DNA of 64,000 bases, from positions 4,831,501 to 4,895,500 of the forward strand of contig CP064999.1 of the NCBI GenBank assembly GCA_016700115.1, written 5' to 3'. This stretch comes from Sphingobacteriales bacterium (GTDB lineage: Bacteria > Bacteroidota > Bacteroidia > Chitinophagales > UBA2359). Position numbers and translations under genes: made by a program. The first letter of the stretch is position 1. Every line of letters starts with the position of its first letter. The notes below the pieces were generated by a model. That model was not told the origin of the DNA. It ran no database searches and worked only from the letters and a program-made list of their open reading frames with translations. Shown here one piece after another: positions 18,873-28,000 of the stretch.

Positions 18873-19373
18873 ATGTACCGAAACATTAAAGACTTTACCT
18901 CTGACTGGGAACAGGAAACAAAAATGACTTTAAAAATATTTTCTGCTCTCACAGAAGAATCTCTGCTCAAAAAAGTTCATCCCGATGTGAGAACTTTAGG
19001 AAGATTGGCCTGGCATATTACCCAAACCCTGACGGAAATGACTTCCAAGGCCGGATTACTAACTGAGGATGAATTGGAAGATACGCCTATTCCGGTTGCT
19101 GTTACTGAGTTAATTGCAAATTATCAGAAATATGCAAATCGGGTTTCTGAGGAAGTGAACCGTCAATGGACAGATAGCGAGTTGGAACAACGGGTAAATA
19201 TGTATGGACAAGAATGGAGAAAAGGAACAGTACTCAGTGTACTTGTCAATCACCAAATTCACCACCGTGCACAAATGACTATCATCATGCGTTTGGCCGG
19301 TTTGAAAGTTCCGGGAATATACGGACCTGCAAAAGAAGAATGGGCTGCCTGGGGAATGACTGCCCACGAGTAA
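18873..19373 (+). CDS. DinB family protein
   Basis: 166 aa, a four-helix-bundle DinB/YfiT-type protein. Three histidines sit in the family's metal positions: WHIT near residue 48 and NHQIHHRAQ near residues 125-133. The C-terminal GLKVPGIYGPAKEEWAAWG is typical. DinB proteins are often metal-dependent thiol transferases or stress proteins; the substrate is not predictable. The start is ATG 18873, 29 bp after the OmpA-like gene. Confidence 0.88.
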   Translation: MYRNIKDFTSDWEQETKMTLKIFSALTEESLLKKVHPDVRTLGRLAWHITQTLTEMTSKAGLLTEDELEDTPIPVAVTELIANYQKYANRVSEEVNRQWTDSELEQRVNMYGQEWRKGTVLSVLVNHQIHHRAQMTIIMRLAGLKVPGIYGPAKEEWAAWGMTAHE

Positions 19374-19421
19374 GATTAAAACATTAACGTTCTACGCAAA
19401 GCATATAAGATTCAAATTTAC

Positions 19422-19832
19422 TTAACCCGAACCTAAAACCGCCACTAAATCACCGATTGCCTGAGCAAGATCAGCATATTCTTCCCGACTCATTGTAACT
19501 CTGGTTTTTGAGAAATCGAGATCATGAATATGGTTAATGGGCACCAAATGAATATGGGCATGAGGAACTTCCAAACCTATAACAGCAACTCCAATTCTTT
19601 GACACGGCACAGTTTGTTCAATGGCTTTTGCCACTTTTTTGGCAAACAACATTAAACCGGACAATAACGGGTCTTCCAAATCAAATATATAATCAGTTTC
19701 CTGTTTTGGGATGACCAATGTATGACCTTTCGATAAAGGGTTAATGTCGAGAAATGCGAGATAAAGTTCAGTTTCAGCCACTTTATGACAAGGAATTTGT
19801 CCCGAGACAATTTTTGAAAAAATACTGGACAT
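19422..19832 (-). CDS. HIT family nucleotide hydrolase
   Basis: 136 aa, with FSKIVSGQIPCHKVAE at the start and the histidine triad HAHIHLVP near residue 100. The central His attacks the alpha-phosphate of a nucleoside phosphoramidate or dinucleotide. The family is often called Hint; the physiological substrate is uncertain. It is convergent with the DinB gene. Confidence 0.92.
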   Translation of the reverse strand: MSSIFSKIVSGQIPCHKVAETELYLAFLDINPLSKGHTLVIPKQETDYIFDLEDPLLSGLMLFAKKVAKAIEQTVPCQRIGVAVIGLEVPHAHIHLVPINHIHDLDFSKTRVTMSREEYADLAQAIGDLVAVLGSG

Positions 19833-19923
19833 TTCAGGTAGTTTTAATTGAATAAAAATTTAGCAAATTTCGGAGGAAAATTAAGCAAATATTTTAACCT
19901 GTTCCGGAAAACAACCCAATATT

Positions 19924-20601
19924 ATGAATTTGTTTGAACGATTGTTGATGCCGTATTGGGTAGCACCACCCAAATTTTTAACCGGACTATATCCCAAATT
20001 AATCTGGGAAATACCAGATCCCGAACCAAGTTTGTATCTGACATTTGATGACGGACCAACCCCCGAAGTAACCGAATGGGTATTAGAAAAGCTGGACGAT
20101 TACGGGGCAAAATCTTCTTTTTTTTGTATCGGGAGCAAAGCAAAACAACATCCTGAAATTCTGGAACAGGTCATCAAGGCCGGTCATAGTGTTGGCAATC
20201 ATACCCACCATCATCTTCACGGTTGGAAAACACCACTGAATGAATATATTGACGATATCCGTCAATGTGCTGAGCATGTACCCTCTTCTTTGTTCAGACC
20301 TCCTTACGGAAAAATTACCCGCGCTCAAACAAATTATCTTTTACAAAACCCCGAAGTATTCGGCACTAATCAATCCACCAAAATAGTCATGTGGTCAATT
20401 GTCAGTGCAGATTGGATGAATCAACTTCCCTGGCAAACTTGTTTCAAGCATGTAGTCAGCAATGTAAGCCTGAATTCAAAGCCCTTTAGTCCGGTTATCG
20501 TTTTTCATGACAGTCAAAAAGCGCTTTATAATCTCAGAGAAGTTTTACCGAGAATTTTAGACTATTATCATCAAAAGAACTTTTGTTTCAAGGCAATTTA
20601 A
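19924..20601 (+). CDS. Polysaccharide deacetylase family protein
   Basis: 225 aa with the NodB homology domain: motif 1 TFDDGPTPEVT (catalytic base and metal Asp), motif 2 HSVGNHTHHH (metal histidines) and motif 3 LFRPPYGK. These enzymes remove acetyl groups from N-acetylglucosamine polymers or peptidoglycan. No clear signal peptide is present: the N-terminus (FERLLMPYWVAPPKFL) is only mildly hydrophobic. It may therefore act inside the cell or at the inner membrane. It is divergent from the HIT gene over a 91-bp gap. Confidence 0.9.
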   Translation: MNLFERLLMPYWVAPPKFLTGLYPKLIWEIPDPEPSLYLTFDDGPTPEVTEWVLEKLDDYGAKSSFFCIGSKAKQHPEILEQVIKAGHSVGNHTHHHLHGWKTPLNEYIDDIRQCAEHVPSSLFRPPYGKITRAQTNYLLQNPEVFGTNQSTKIVMWSIVSADWMNQLPWQTCFKHVVSNVSLNSKPFSPVIVFHDSQKALYNLREVLPRILDYYHQKNFCFKAI

Positions 20602-20740
20602 GTTCAGTACTTTCCCATTTTATCCTTTTTTTCTGCAAGGATATTCTTCTTAAAACCGGGAAAACTTGTTTTGTGGTTTATAAAACTTCTATTTAAAAAC
20701 AAAAAAATGGTGATAACACAAAATTGATCAATCAATTTGT

Positions 20741-20748
20741 TAACTTTG
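20741..20748 (+). promoter_or_regulatory. Likely -7 box of the prs promoter
   Basis: TAACTTTG at 20741-20748 matches TAnnTTTG, 20 bp before the ATG of prs. No well-spaced -33 TTTG is seen (the nearest TTG is 17 bp upstream). Confidence 0.4.
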
Positions 20749-20767
20749 CGCCCCAAACAGGCTACCA

Positions 20768-21700
20768 ATGAGTTCTCAAATTATGCTTTTTGGCGGTAGA
20801 ACGTCAAAAACGTTATCCGAAGAAATCGCTCAGCATTATGATTTGCCATTGATCAATGTACAAATTCAACAGTTCAGCGATGGTGAAATACAGCCGGTGA
20901 TTAAAGACTCTGTACGTGGGGAGTATGTTTTTTTCATACAATCTACCAATCCGCCTTCGGAAAATATAATGGAACTCATGCTGTTGATAGATGCAGCCCG
21001 AAGAGCATCAGCGAAATATATAACAGCGGTCATTCCCTATTTTGGATATGCCCGTCAGGATAGAAAAGACAAACCGAGAGTGCCGATAGCCGCCAAACTG
21101 ATCGCAAATTTGCTGACTACAGCCGGCGCAAACAGAGTGATGACGATGGATTTACATGCCCCGCAAATTCAGGGTTTTTTTGACATACCGGTAGATCACT
21201 TAGACAGTTCTGCTGTTTTTATTCCCTATATCCGGGAAATCGGAAGTACCGCAGATTTGTTGTTTGCCTCTCCGGATGTAGGAGGAACAAAAAGGGCGAG
21301 ATCTTTTGCCAAATACTTTAAAACAGATATGGTTATTTGCGACAAATATCGCGAAAAAGCCAACGAAATAGCAGGAATGACTGTGATTGGTGATGTGGAA
21401 GGAAGAGATGTAGTATTGGTAGATGACATCGTTGATACTGCAGGTACACTCTGCAATGCAGCTCAGGCTTTGTTGGCAAAAGGTGCAAACAGTGTGCGCG
21501 CTATCTGTACACATCCTGTTCTTTCGGGAGCAGCTTACGAAAGGATAGAAAGTTCTTTATTGACAGAATTGGTTGTTTGCAACACTTTACCTTTAAAACA
21601 AACATCTAAGAAAATACGGGTTTTATCGGTAGCTCCGTTGTTTGCAACTGCCATCAAACGCACTTTTGAACACCGGTCTATTAGTTCACTATTCAGTTAA
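20768..21700 (+). CDS. prs: Ribose-phosphate pyrophosphokinase
   Basis: 310 aa, the usual length. It shows FSDGEIQPVI, the flexible-loop arginines in YFGYARQDRKDKPR, the metal-binding MDLHAPQIQGFFDIPVDHL, and the PRPP-binding loop VLVDDIVDTAGTL near residue 220. It makes PRPP from ribose-5-phosphate and ATP for purine, pyrimidine, NAD, His and Trp synthesis. rplY follows after 60 bp and pth later, an order common in Bacteroidota. Confidence 0.97.
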   Translation: MSSQIMLFGGRTSKTLSEEIAQHYDLPLINVQIQQFSDGEIQPVIKDSVRGEYVFFIQSTNPPSENIMELMLLIDAARRASAKYITAVIPYFGYARQDRKDKPRVPIAAKLIANLLTTAGANRVMTMDLHAPQIQGFFDIPVDHLDSSAVFIPYIREIGSTADLLFASPDVGGTKRARSFAKYFKTDMVICDKYREKANEIAGMTVIGDVEGRDVVLVDDIVDTAGTLCNAAQALLAKGANSVRAICTHPVLSGAAYERIESSLLTELVVCNTLPLKQTSKKIRVLSVAPLFATAIKRTFEHRSISSLFS

Positions 21701-21760
21701 ATAGGGCAAACTGCTTTAACACAAAATTTAATACAAAACAAAATAAACAATACGCTTATT

Positions 21761-22348
21761 ATGAAAACGATTAGCATTATTGGGGAAGCAAGAGCCTCAA
21801 CAGGTAAGAGAAATACCAAAGATTTGCGCAATAAGAACCACGTTCCCTGTATATTATACGGAGGTCAGGAAAATATTCATTTCAGTGCATTGGAGCGGGC
21901 TTTTAAACCAATTTTAACCACTCCTGATTTGGTAGTGGCAGAAATTGAAATTGGAGGAAAAATTTATCGGGCTATTTTAAAAGATTCTCAATTTGACCCG
22001 ATTAAAGACAAACCCCTTCATCTCGACTTTCAGGAGCTTGTGCCCGGCCATGTTGTCAACACAGAATTGCCCATCCGTTTAACAGGTATGGCAGTCGGAG
22101 TAAAAGCAGGTGGACGTTTGTTGCAAAAAGTACGCAAAGTATTGGTAAAAGCAGTGCCCGAAAGCTTAGTTTCCGAAATTGTGGTCAGTGTTGATCATCT
22201 TGACGTTGGCAAATCTATCCGGGTACGGGATATTCAATTGCCGGGTGTTCAGATTCTGAATCCCCCCTCATTGCCCATTGCTTCTGTAGAAATCACAAGA
22301 GCTATCCGTTCTGCTCAGGCTGCTGCCGCTGCTGCTACGAAAAAATAA
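21761..22348 (+). CDS. rplY: 50S ribosomal protein L25 (general stress protein Ctc form)
   Basis: 195 aa. The L25 domain that binds 5S rRNA occupies residues 1-95 (KRNTKDLRNKNHVPCILYGG, then HLDFQELVPG). The longer C-terminal beta domain of the Ctc/TL5 type follows, with an Ala/Lys-rich tail. It is downstream of prs with a 60-bp gap and without a terminator between, so the two are likely co-transcribed. A strong inverted repeat follows. Confidence 0.95.
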   Translation: MKTISIIGEARASTGKRNTKDLRNKNHVPCILYGGQENIHFSALERAFKPILTTPDLVVAEIEIGGKIYRAILKDSQFDPIKDKPLHLDFQELVPGHVVNTELPIRLTGMAVGVKAGGRLLQKVRKVLVKAVPESLVSEIVVSVDHLDVGKSIRVRDIQLPGVQILNPPSLPIASVEITRAIRSAQAAAAAATKK

Positions 22349-22462
22349 GTCTGACTTTCCTGTTGTCTATAAGGCAAGTTGATGATCTGTTTTATCGAAA
22401 ACTTGACTTAAACGATTTTACGGAAATAACCTATACAGAATATTTTCTGTTTTATGTTTTGT

Positions 22463-22517
22463 CAAATTGCAAACCTCCTCGCTTAAATTCGGGAATTGGT
22501 TTGCAATTTGTTTTTTA
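22463..22517 (+). terminator. Terminator after rplY
   Basis: CAAATTGCAAACC (22463-22475) and GGTTTGCAATTTG (22498-22510) form a perfect 13-bp inverted repeat with a 22-nt loop. Six T follow. It ends the prs-rplY unit about 40 bp before pth. Confidence 0.8.
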
Positions 22518-22556
22518 CCCCTTGGCAAGTTTTTTTTATCTCCTTAATATTAGTTT

Positions 22557-23123
22557 GTGAACTATCTGATAGCCGGCTTAGGCAATATCGGTACCGACTA
22601 TGAACATACACGGCATAATATAGGCTTTGATGTTGTCTCTTTTTTAGCTGCACAACATCAGGCTGTGTTCAGTTCTTCGAGATTGGCCGCCAAAACTCAA
22701 ATCCGGATAAAAGGACGAACCCTGCATTTAATTCAACCTTCTACTTATATGAATTTAAGCGGGAGAGCGGTAAAATATTGGTTGCAAATGACTAATACAG
22801 ATCTGAGCAATTTTTTAGTCATCACAGATGATGTAAGTTTACCCTTTGGAAAACTACGAATACGAAAACAAGGAAGCAACGGCGGACATAACGGACTGAA
22901 AAGCTTAGATGAACATTTGAATACCAATGAATATGCTCGCTTGAGAATTGGCATTGGCAATGACTATCCCAAAGGAAGGCAATCTGATTATGTCTTAGGT
23001 AAATGGACGGAACAGGAAAAAGAAGAACTGCCCAAATATATTGAAACTGCTTCTGAAGCAATCGTTTGCTTCGTTTTAGAAGGATTAGACCGCGCTATGA
23101 ATAAATTCAATGTAAAAAAATGA
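22557..23123 (+). CDS. pth: Peptidyl-tRNA hydrolase
   Basis: 188 aa. It has LIAGLGNIGTDYEHTRHNIG with the catalytic His of RHNIG, the substrate-binding QPSTYMNLSG, and KLRIRKQGSNGGHNGLKS. It releases peptides from tRNAs dropped by ribosomes. The start is GTG at 22557, directly before the conserved NYLIAGLGN. It lies 40 bp after the rplY terminator. Confidence 0.95.
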   Translation: MNYLIAGLGNIGTDYEHTRHNIGFDVVSFLAAQHQAVFSSSRLAAKTQIRIKGRTLHLIQPSTYMNLSGRAVKYWLQMTNTDLSNFLVITDDVSLPFGKLRIRKQGSNGGHNGLKSLDEHLNTNEYARLRIGIGNDYPKGRQSDYVLGKWTEQEKEELPKYIETASEAIVCFVLEGLDRAMNKFNVKK

Positions 23124-23298
23124 TTTAATTGCATCGAATCTAAGTACAGGTAAAACCTTTATCCTGTTTTGTATGTCTTTAGAAAACAAAAAAAGGATAA
23201 CACCTTGTTTTATTGGACATTCGATTAAATGAAATTTTAAATCAGCATATTATTCAAACTTAACTCCTGCCCTACCCGGCTCCACCAAATCTATATTC

Positions 23299-24963
23299 AT
23301 GCGACACTTAATTTTTACTTCGTTTATTTTGATCTTATCGTTCAGGTTGATGGCACAACCGCTTTCCGGAGAAAAGGAAGCCTTTACCTATGCCGATACT
23401 TTGAGAGGCACTTTACTACCTGAACGCACCTGGTTTGATGTTACTTATTATGACTTAAACATTGCCGTAAATCCGCAGGAAAAAAGTCTTTCTGGTTTTA
23501 ATGATATTTATTTCAAAGTGCTGCGTTCGCAAAATATCATGCAAATAGATTTGTATGAAAATATGCAGGTGGACAGCATTATATATAACGGACAAATTTT
23601 ACCTTTCAGAAGGCTGCACAATGCTGTGATGATCGTGTTCCCACAAATGCTTGCAGTTTCGGAAGGCATTCAAAAAATCAGGTTTTTTTATTCAGGAAAA
23701 CCCACTGTAGCTGCACGTCCGCCCTGGGATGGTGGTTTTGTTTGGTCTAAAGATAAAGAAGGCAATCCGTTTATAGGTGTTGCCTGTCAGGGAGATGGTG
23801 CAAGCCTTTGGTGGCCGAACAAAGATCATCAAAGCGAAGAACCGGATAGTATGCGAATTAGTTGTGCTGTTCCCAAGCCTTTGCAATGTATTTCAAATGG
23901 CCAAAACATGGGAACGACCGATGAAGGCAATTATACCCGTTATCATTGGTTGGTAACTTATCCGATCAACAATTACGCGGTGTCTGTTACCATCGGAAAT
24001 TTCAAACATTTTTCTGATTCTTATGTCAGTGGTAAAGACACCCTTTCGCTCAATTATTATGTTTTAGCCTATAATTATGAAATCGCCAAAACTCATTTTG
24101 AGCAGGTAAAACCAATGATGTCCTGTTTTGAACAATATTTGGGTCCTTACCCGTTTTTGCGGGATGGTTTTGCTTTGGTTGAAACCCCATATTTAGGCAT
24201 GGAGCACCAAAGCGGAATTGCTTATGGCAACAACTACAAAACCGGTTATAACGGTTACGATTTTTCACGAATCGGCCTGAATTTTGATTATATCATTATT
24301 CACGAAGCCGGTCATGAATGGTGGGGCAACAGCATTACTTCTTCTGATATTGCGGACATGTGGATACATGAAGGTTTTTGCACTTATTCCGAATCTCTGT
24401 ACGTTGAGTGTTTGTATGGGTATGAAACAGCCATGAAATATATCAATGCCAAAAAACCAACTATTTCCAATGATATCCCAATCATCGGACATTATGGAGT
24501 AAACCGCGAGGGCAGCGGCGATATGTATAATAAAGGGATGCTCATTCTGAATACTATGCGCAGCATCGTGAACAATGATGAGCTTTGGTTTTCGACCTTG
24601 AAAAGTATGCAAAAGGATTTTAAGCATCGAATTGTTGATCAGGACATGATTTTGCAATACTTTAACCATAAAACCGGAAAAGACTTTACCGCCTTTTTTA
24701 AACAATACCTGTTTCATAATACTATTCCAACTCTTTTATACAAAGTTGATCGTCAAAAAGGAAAGGATACACAGATTTCTTATAAATGGGTAGCCGATGT
24801 TCCGGATTTTGAAATGCCGGTGCAATATACAGACTCCAAAGGTGTCAAACATTTCCTGTTCCCGAAAACAGAAAATTGGCAAACCACAACCCTCAAAAAT
24901 GTGAAACCTAACGAATTTAAATTTGCAGAAGACCTGTATTATATAGAGGTCAATAAAATGTAA
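23299..24963 (+). CDS. M1 family aminopeptidase, secreted
   Basis: 554 aa with a signal peptide (LIFTSFILILSFRLMAQ). The zinc site is HEAGHEWWGNS with the distant glutamate in WIHEGFCTYSE. The family substrate motif appears in the form GMEHQSGIAYG. Only the first part of long M1 enzymes is present, the short form common in Bacteroidota: beta-sandwich, catalytic domain and a short helical tail. It should cut N-terminal residues from peptides in the periplasm or outside the cell. It is a single gene, 175 bp after pth. Confidence 0.9.
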   Translation: MRHLIFTSFILILSFRLMAQPLSGEKEAFTYADTLRGTLLPERTWFDVTYYDLNIAVNPQEKSLSGFNDIYFKVLRSQNIMQIDLYENMQVDSIIYNGQILPFRRLHNAVMIVFPQMLAVSEGIQKIRFFYSGKPTVAARPPWDGGFVWSKDKEGNPFIGVACQGDGASLWWPNKDHQSEEPDSMRISCAVPKPLQCISNGQNMGTTDEGNYTRYHWLVTYPINNYAVSVTIGNFKHFSDSYVSGKDTLSLNYYVLAYNYEIAKTHFEQVKPMMSCFEQYLGPYPFLRDGFALVETPYLGMEHQSGIAYGNNYKTGYNGYDFSRIGLNFDYIIIHEAGHEWWGNSITSSDIADMWIHEGFCTYSESLYVECLYGYETAMKYINAKKPTISNDIPIIGHYGVNREGSGDMYNKGMLILNTMRSIVNNDELWFSTLKSMQKDFKHRIVDQDMILQYFNHKTGKDFTAFFKQYLFHNTIPTLLYKVDRQKGKDTQISYKWVADVPDFEMPVQYTDSKGVKHFLFPKTENWQTTTLKNVKPNEFKFAEDLYYIEVNKM

Positions 24964-25044
24964 CTTCCCTTAGAATATTTTTTTGCGGTTAGATTCAGAT
25001 TAAAAATTCCGGTATTCTGTTGATTTCAGTTTGCCTCAACTTGA

Positions 25045-28000
25045 TTGCCATTGAAAAAAATTACCATCAGCATTTTGGTTGCCTTAGTGCTTGCAGTTGT
25101 GGTATTTCTATGGCAAATCAACCGTCCTGCAACACAAACCTTTTTAATCAGAAAAGCTTTAACCGCCATTGGTGAGACTTACGGTATCGAAGCCACCGTT
25201 GGTAAAATAAATATTCGTTTCTTTAACCGTATCGAGATAGATCAACTATACCTGTCCGATCAGCAGTCAGATACTTTAGTTTATATCAGGCATCTCGATT
25301 TGCATATTCCTTTGTGGAGTTTGTTGAAAAAACAAATCGTTATTGACGAATTGAGTTTAAGCGACAGCTATCTGAATATTTACCGGAATAAATCGGAAAC
25401 AGCATTTAACTATGATTTCTTTTTGTCCGGTGAATCAACATCAAGTTCTCAAACCTACAACGATACACTTCCTGTTTGGCTTCATCTGAACAAACTTAAC
25501 CTTACCAATACAAGGGTCAGTTATAACGATATTCCCGGAGGCCAACAGCTTAGCACGACCTTAAAACGGCTGTCAGTTGCATTCGAAGATATAGACCTTA
25601 ACCAGTCGCATTTCGCACTGAAAAATCTTTTGTTGGATGATGCCGAAATTCAGGTAGCGATTCATCAGCCGGACAGCCTTACCCTTGCAAAATTGCCCGC
25701 AAGAACTCAACCGGCAACTGATGCTTCAGAAAACAAAGCCGAAATTCAGTTATTCGTCAAAAATACGGATCTGGAATCTATTTGTTTATCTTATGAAGAT
25801 AATACCCAAAACGCTTCCGACCATGAAGGGATTGATTTTGCAAGAATTCACCTAAACGATTTTAACGGAAATGTAAAAGACCTTTACTTTACAGCAGATA
25901 CTCTAAGTTTTGCGATGAACAACTTTGCTTTTTCAGAACATTCGGGGTTTGTTTGCAAAAACCTGTCTGCTCAGGTTCAATATCAACCAACAGGTTTGGG
26001 ATTGAATGATTTTTATTTTGAAACTCCCCAGTCCGAAATCAGAGCTGGTTTAACACTTGTTTATCCTGATACAGAAGCTTTTACTTCCTCCCCTGATTTG
26101 GTTGACATCAGCCTTGATTTGCCTCAGTTAACACTGAACACAAATGACTTGCGTTTCTTTTATCCGGAAATTGACAAAATCAGCTATATCCAATCTCATA
26201 ACCAAACATTTAATACATCGCTTATTCTCCACGGAACCTTAGACGACTTGATGTTGAATGAGTTTGCATTTCAATGCGGTAACAATCGAATGGATATAGA
26301 CCAACTGCATTTGAAACATCCTACAAACACAGCACAACTCAATTTTTTTGCAAAGGGATTAAAAGTAATCAGCTCTGCGGCTGATTTGCAAACCTTGGTT
26401 GACCCTTCTTTGATTCCTGAACAACTTAACCCTTTGGGGGAGTTTTCTTTGAGCGGAAACATTCAGGGCGGCATGACCAAAATCGCTGCAAATCTGCATC
26501 TGAGTTCAGAAGCCGGTCAGGCTGATACAGAAACGACCTTATGGATGGAAAATATTCCACGATATAAAGGACAGATTTCTTTGAAAGAATTTGAAGCAGG
26601 AAAAATAGCAGGATTCGACTCAATCATTGGCAAACTGACACTACAAACGATTTTTGACCTTGAGGGTACGGAATTAGCAACTTTGTTTGGAACTGCCAAC
26701 CTAAATATTGATGAGGCAAGCCTGATGGGATACAATTACCAAAAAACAAATGCTGATTTTGTTTTCAATCAAAACATCATAGAGACCTCCCTTTTTCTTG
26801 GCGATAAAAACGCTGCGGCTGAAATAAAAACATTCGTCAACCTTCGGACAGATATGCCAGAACTGAATACCTCCGCAAACATCAAACACCTGAATACTTC
26901 TGCACTTGGGTTGTACCAGTGGGACTATGCTTTTCGTGGTAATCTGAATGCAAAACTTTCCGGAAATCATACGGACAACATATCCGGAACCCTGTCTGTT
27001 TCAGATGCCGGGTTTATAAAAAATGAAACCATAGAAGTTTTAAACTCCCTGAAAATTGACATTGACCAGTCAAATGAAGCCAATACATTCATAAACCTGA
27101 TCAGCGATATTGCCGATTTACAGGTTCAGGGCAATTTTAAACCCACGCAAGTTGCTTCCGGACTTTTCCGTTGTTTGAACCGGTATTATCAGATTTTCCC
27201 CGATACCGTTTCAAAGCTAATACCCCTGCAACAAATCGAATTCAGCCTGAAAACCAAACAAGTAGATTTGTTACAAAATATGTTTGTGCCCGGATTAAAA
27301 AGATTAGATTCTTGTTTGATAAAAGGCAATTTTGACGAAGTGGACAATAAAATTTCGTTGACCACAGACATTGACTATGTTGAATATGAAAACTATAAGA
27401 TTGAGCAAGTAAATCTGGATTTAAACAACCAAAACAATAGAATTACTTCACAATTAATTTTAAACAATCTTCACATAAAATCTGATACAACAACTACTAT
27501 ATTGCCCGAAATAACTTTGGCTACAAATATTGCCAATGATAGTTTGTTGTTGGGGGTCAGGGTTATGTCCGATGAAACTACAACTGCTTTGTCGCTTTCA
27601 GATTTTTTGGTGGCTTTGGAAAAAGACGAGTTCGTTATTGAATTGTTAGACGAAGCGTTAATTTTAAATAACCACCTTTGGGAAATACAAAAAGGGAATT
27701 TAGTCCGTATTCAACCCAAAGGAATTTTAGTCAACCGGTTCAAACTTGGTTACGGAAATGGTCAAATCACTATCAGCAACAAGGAAGCGGGAGATGTGAT
27801 GTCGCCTTTACTAATCAAAATCACCGATTTTGAAATAAATGATCTGGCACAATTAGCTTCCCTTGATTCCTTAAATTTGTCAGGACGTTTGACCGGGGAT
27901 ATTGAAATTGCAGAACCGATGGGAAATTTGAGTGCAACCGCAGGTTTTCAATTCACTGATCTCTTATTTTCAGGTATTCAGTTGAATAAAGCTGAATTAA

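Noticed and set aside
23150..23215. Terminator after pth
   Set aside because: TTATCC/GGATAA and TTTT/AAAA pieces can pair, but the arms are uneven and no T run follows in the right place.
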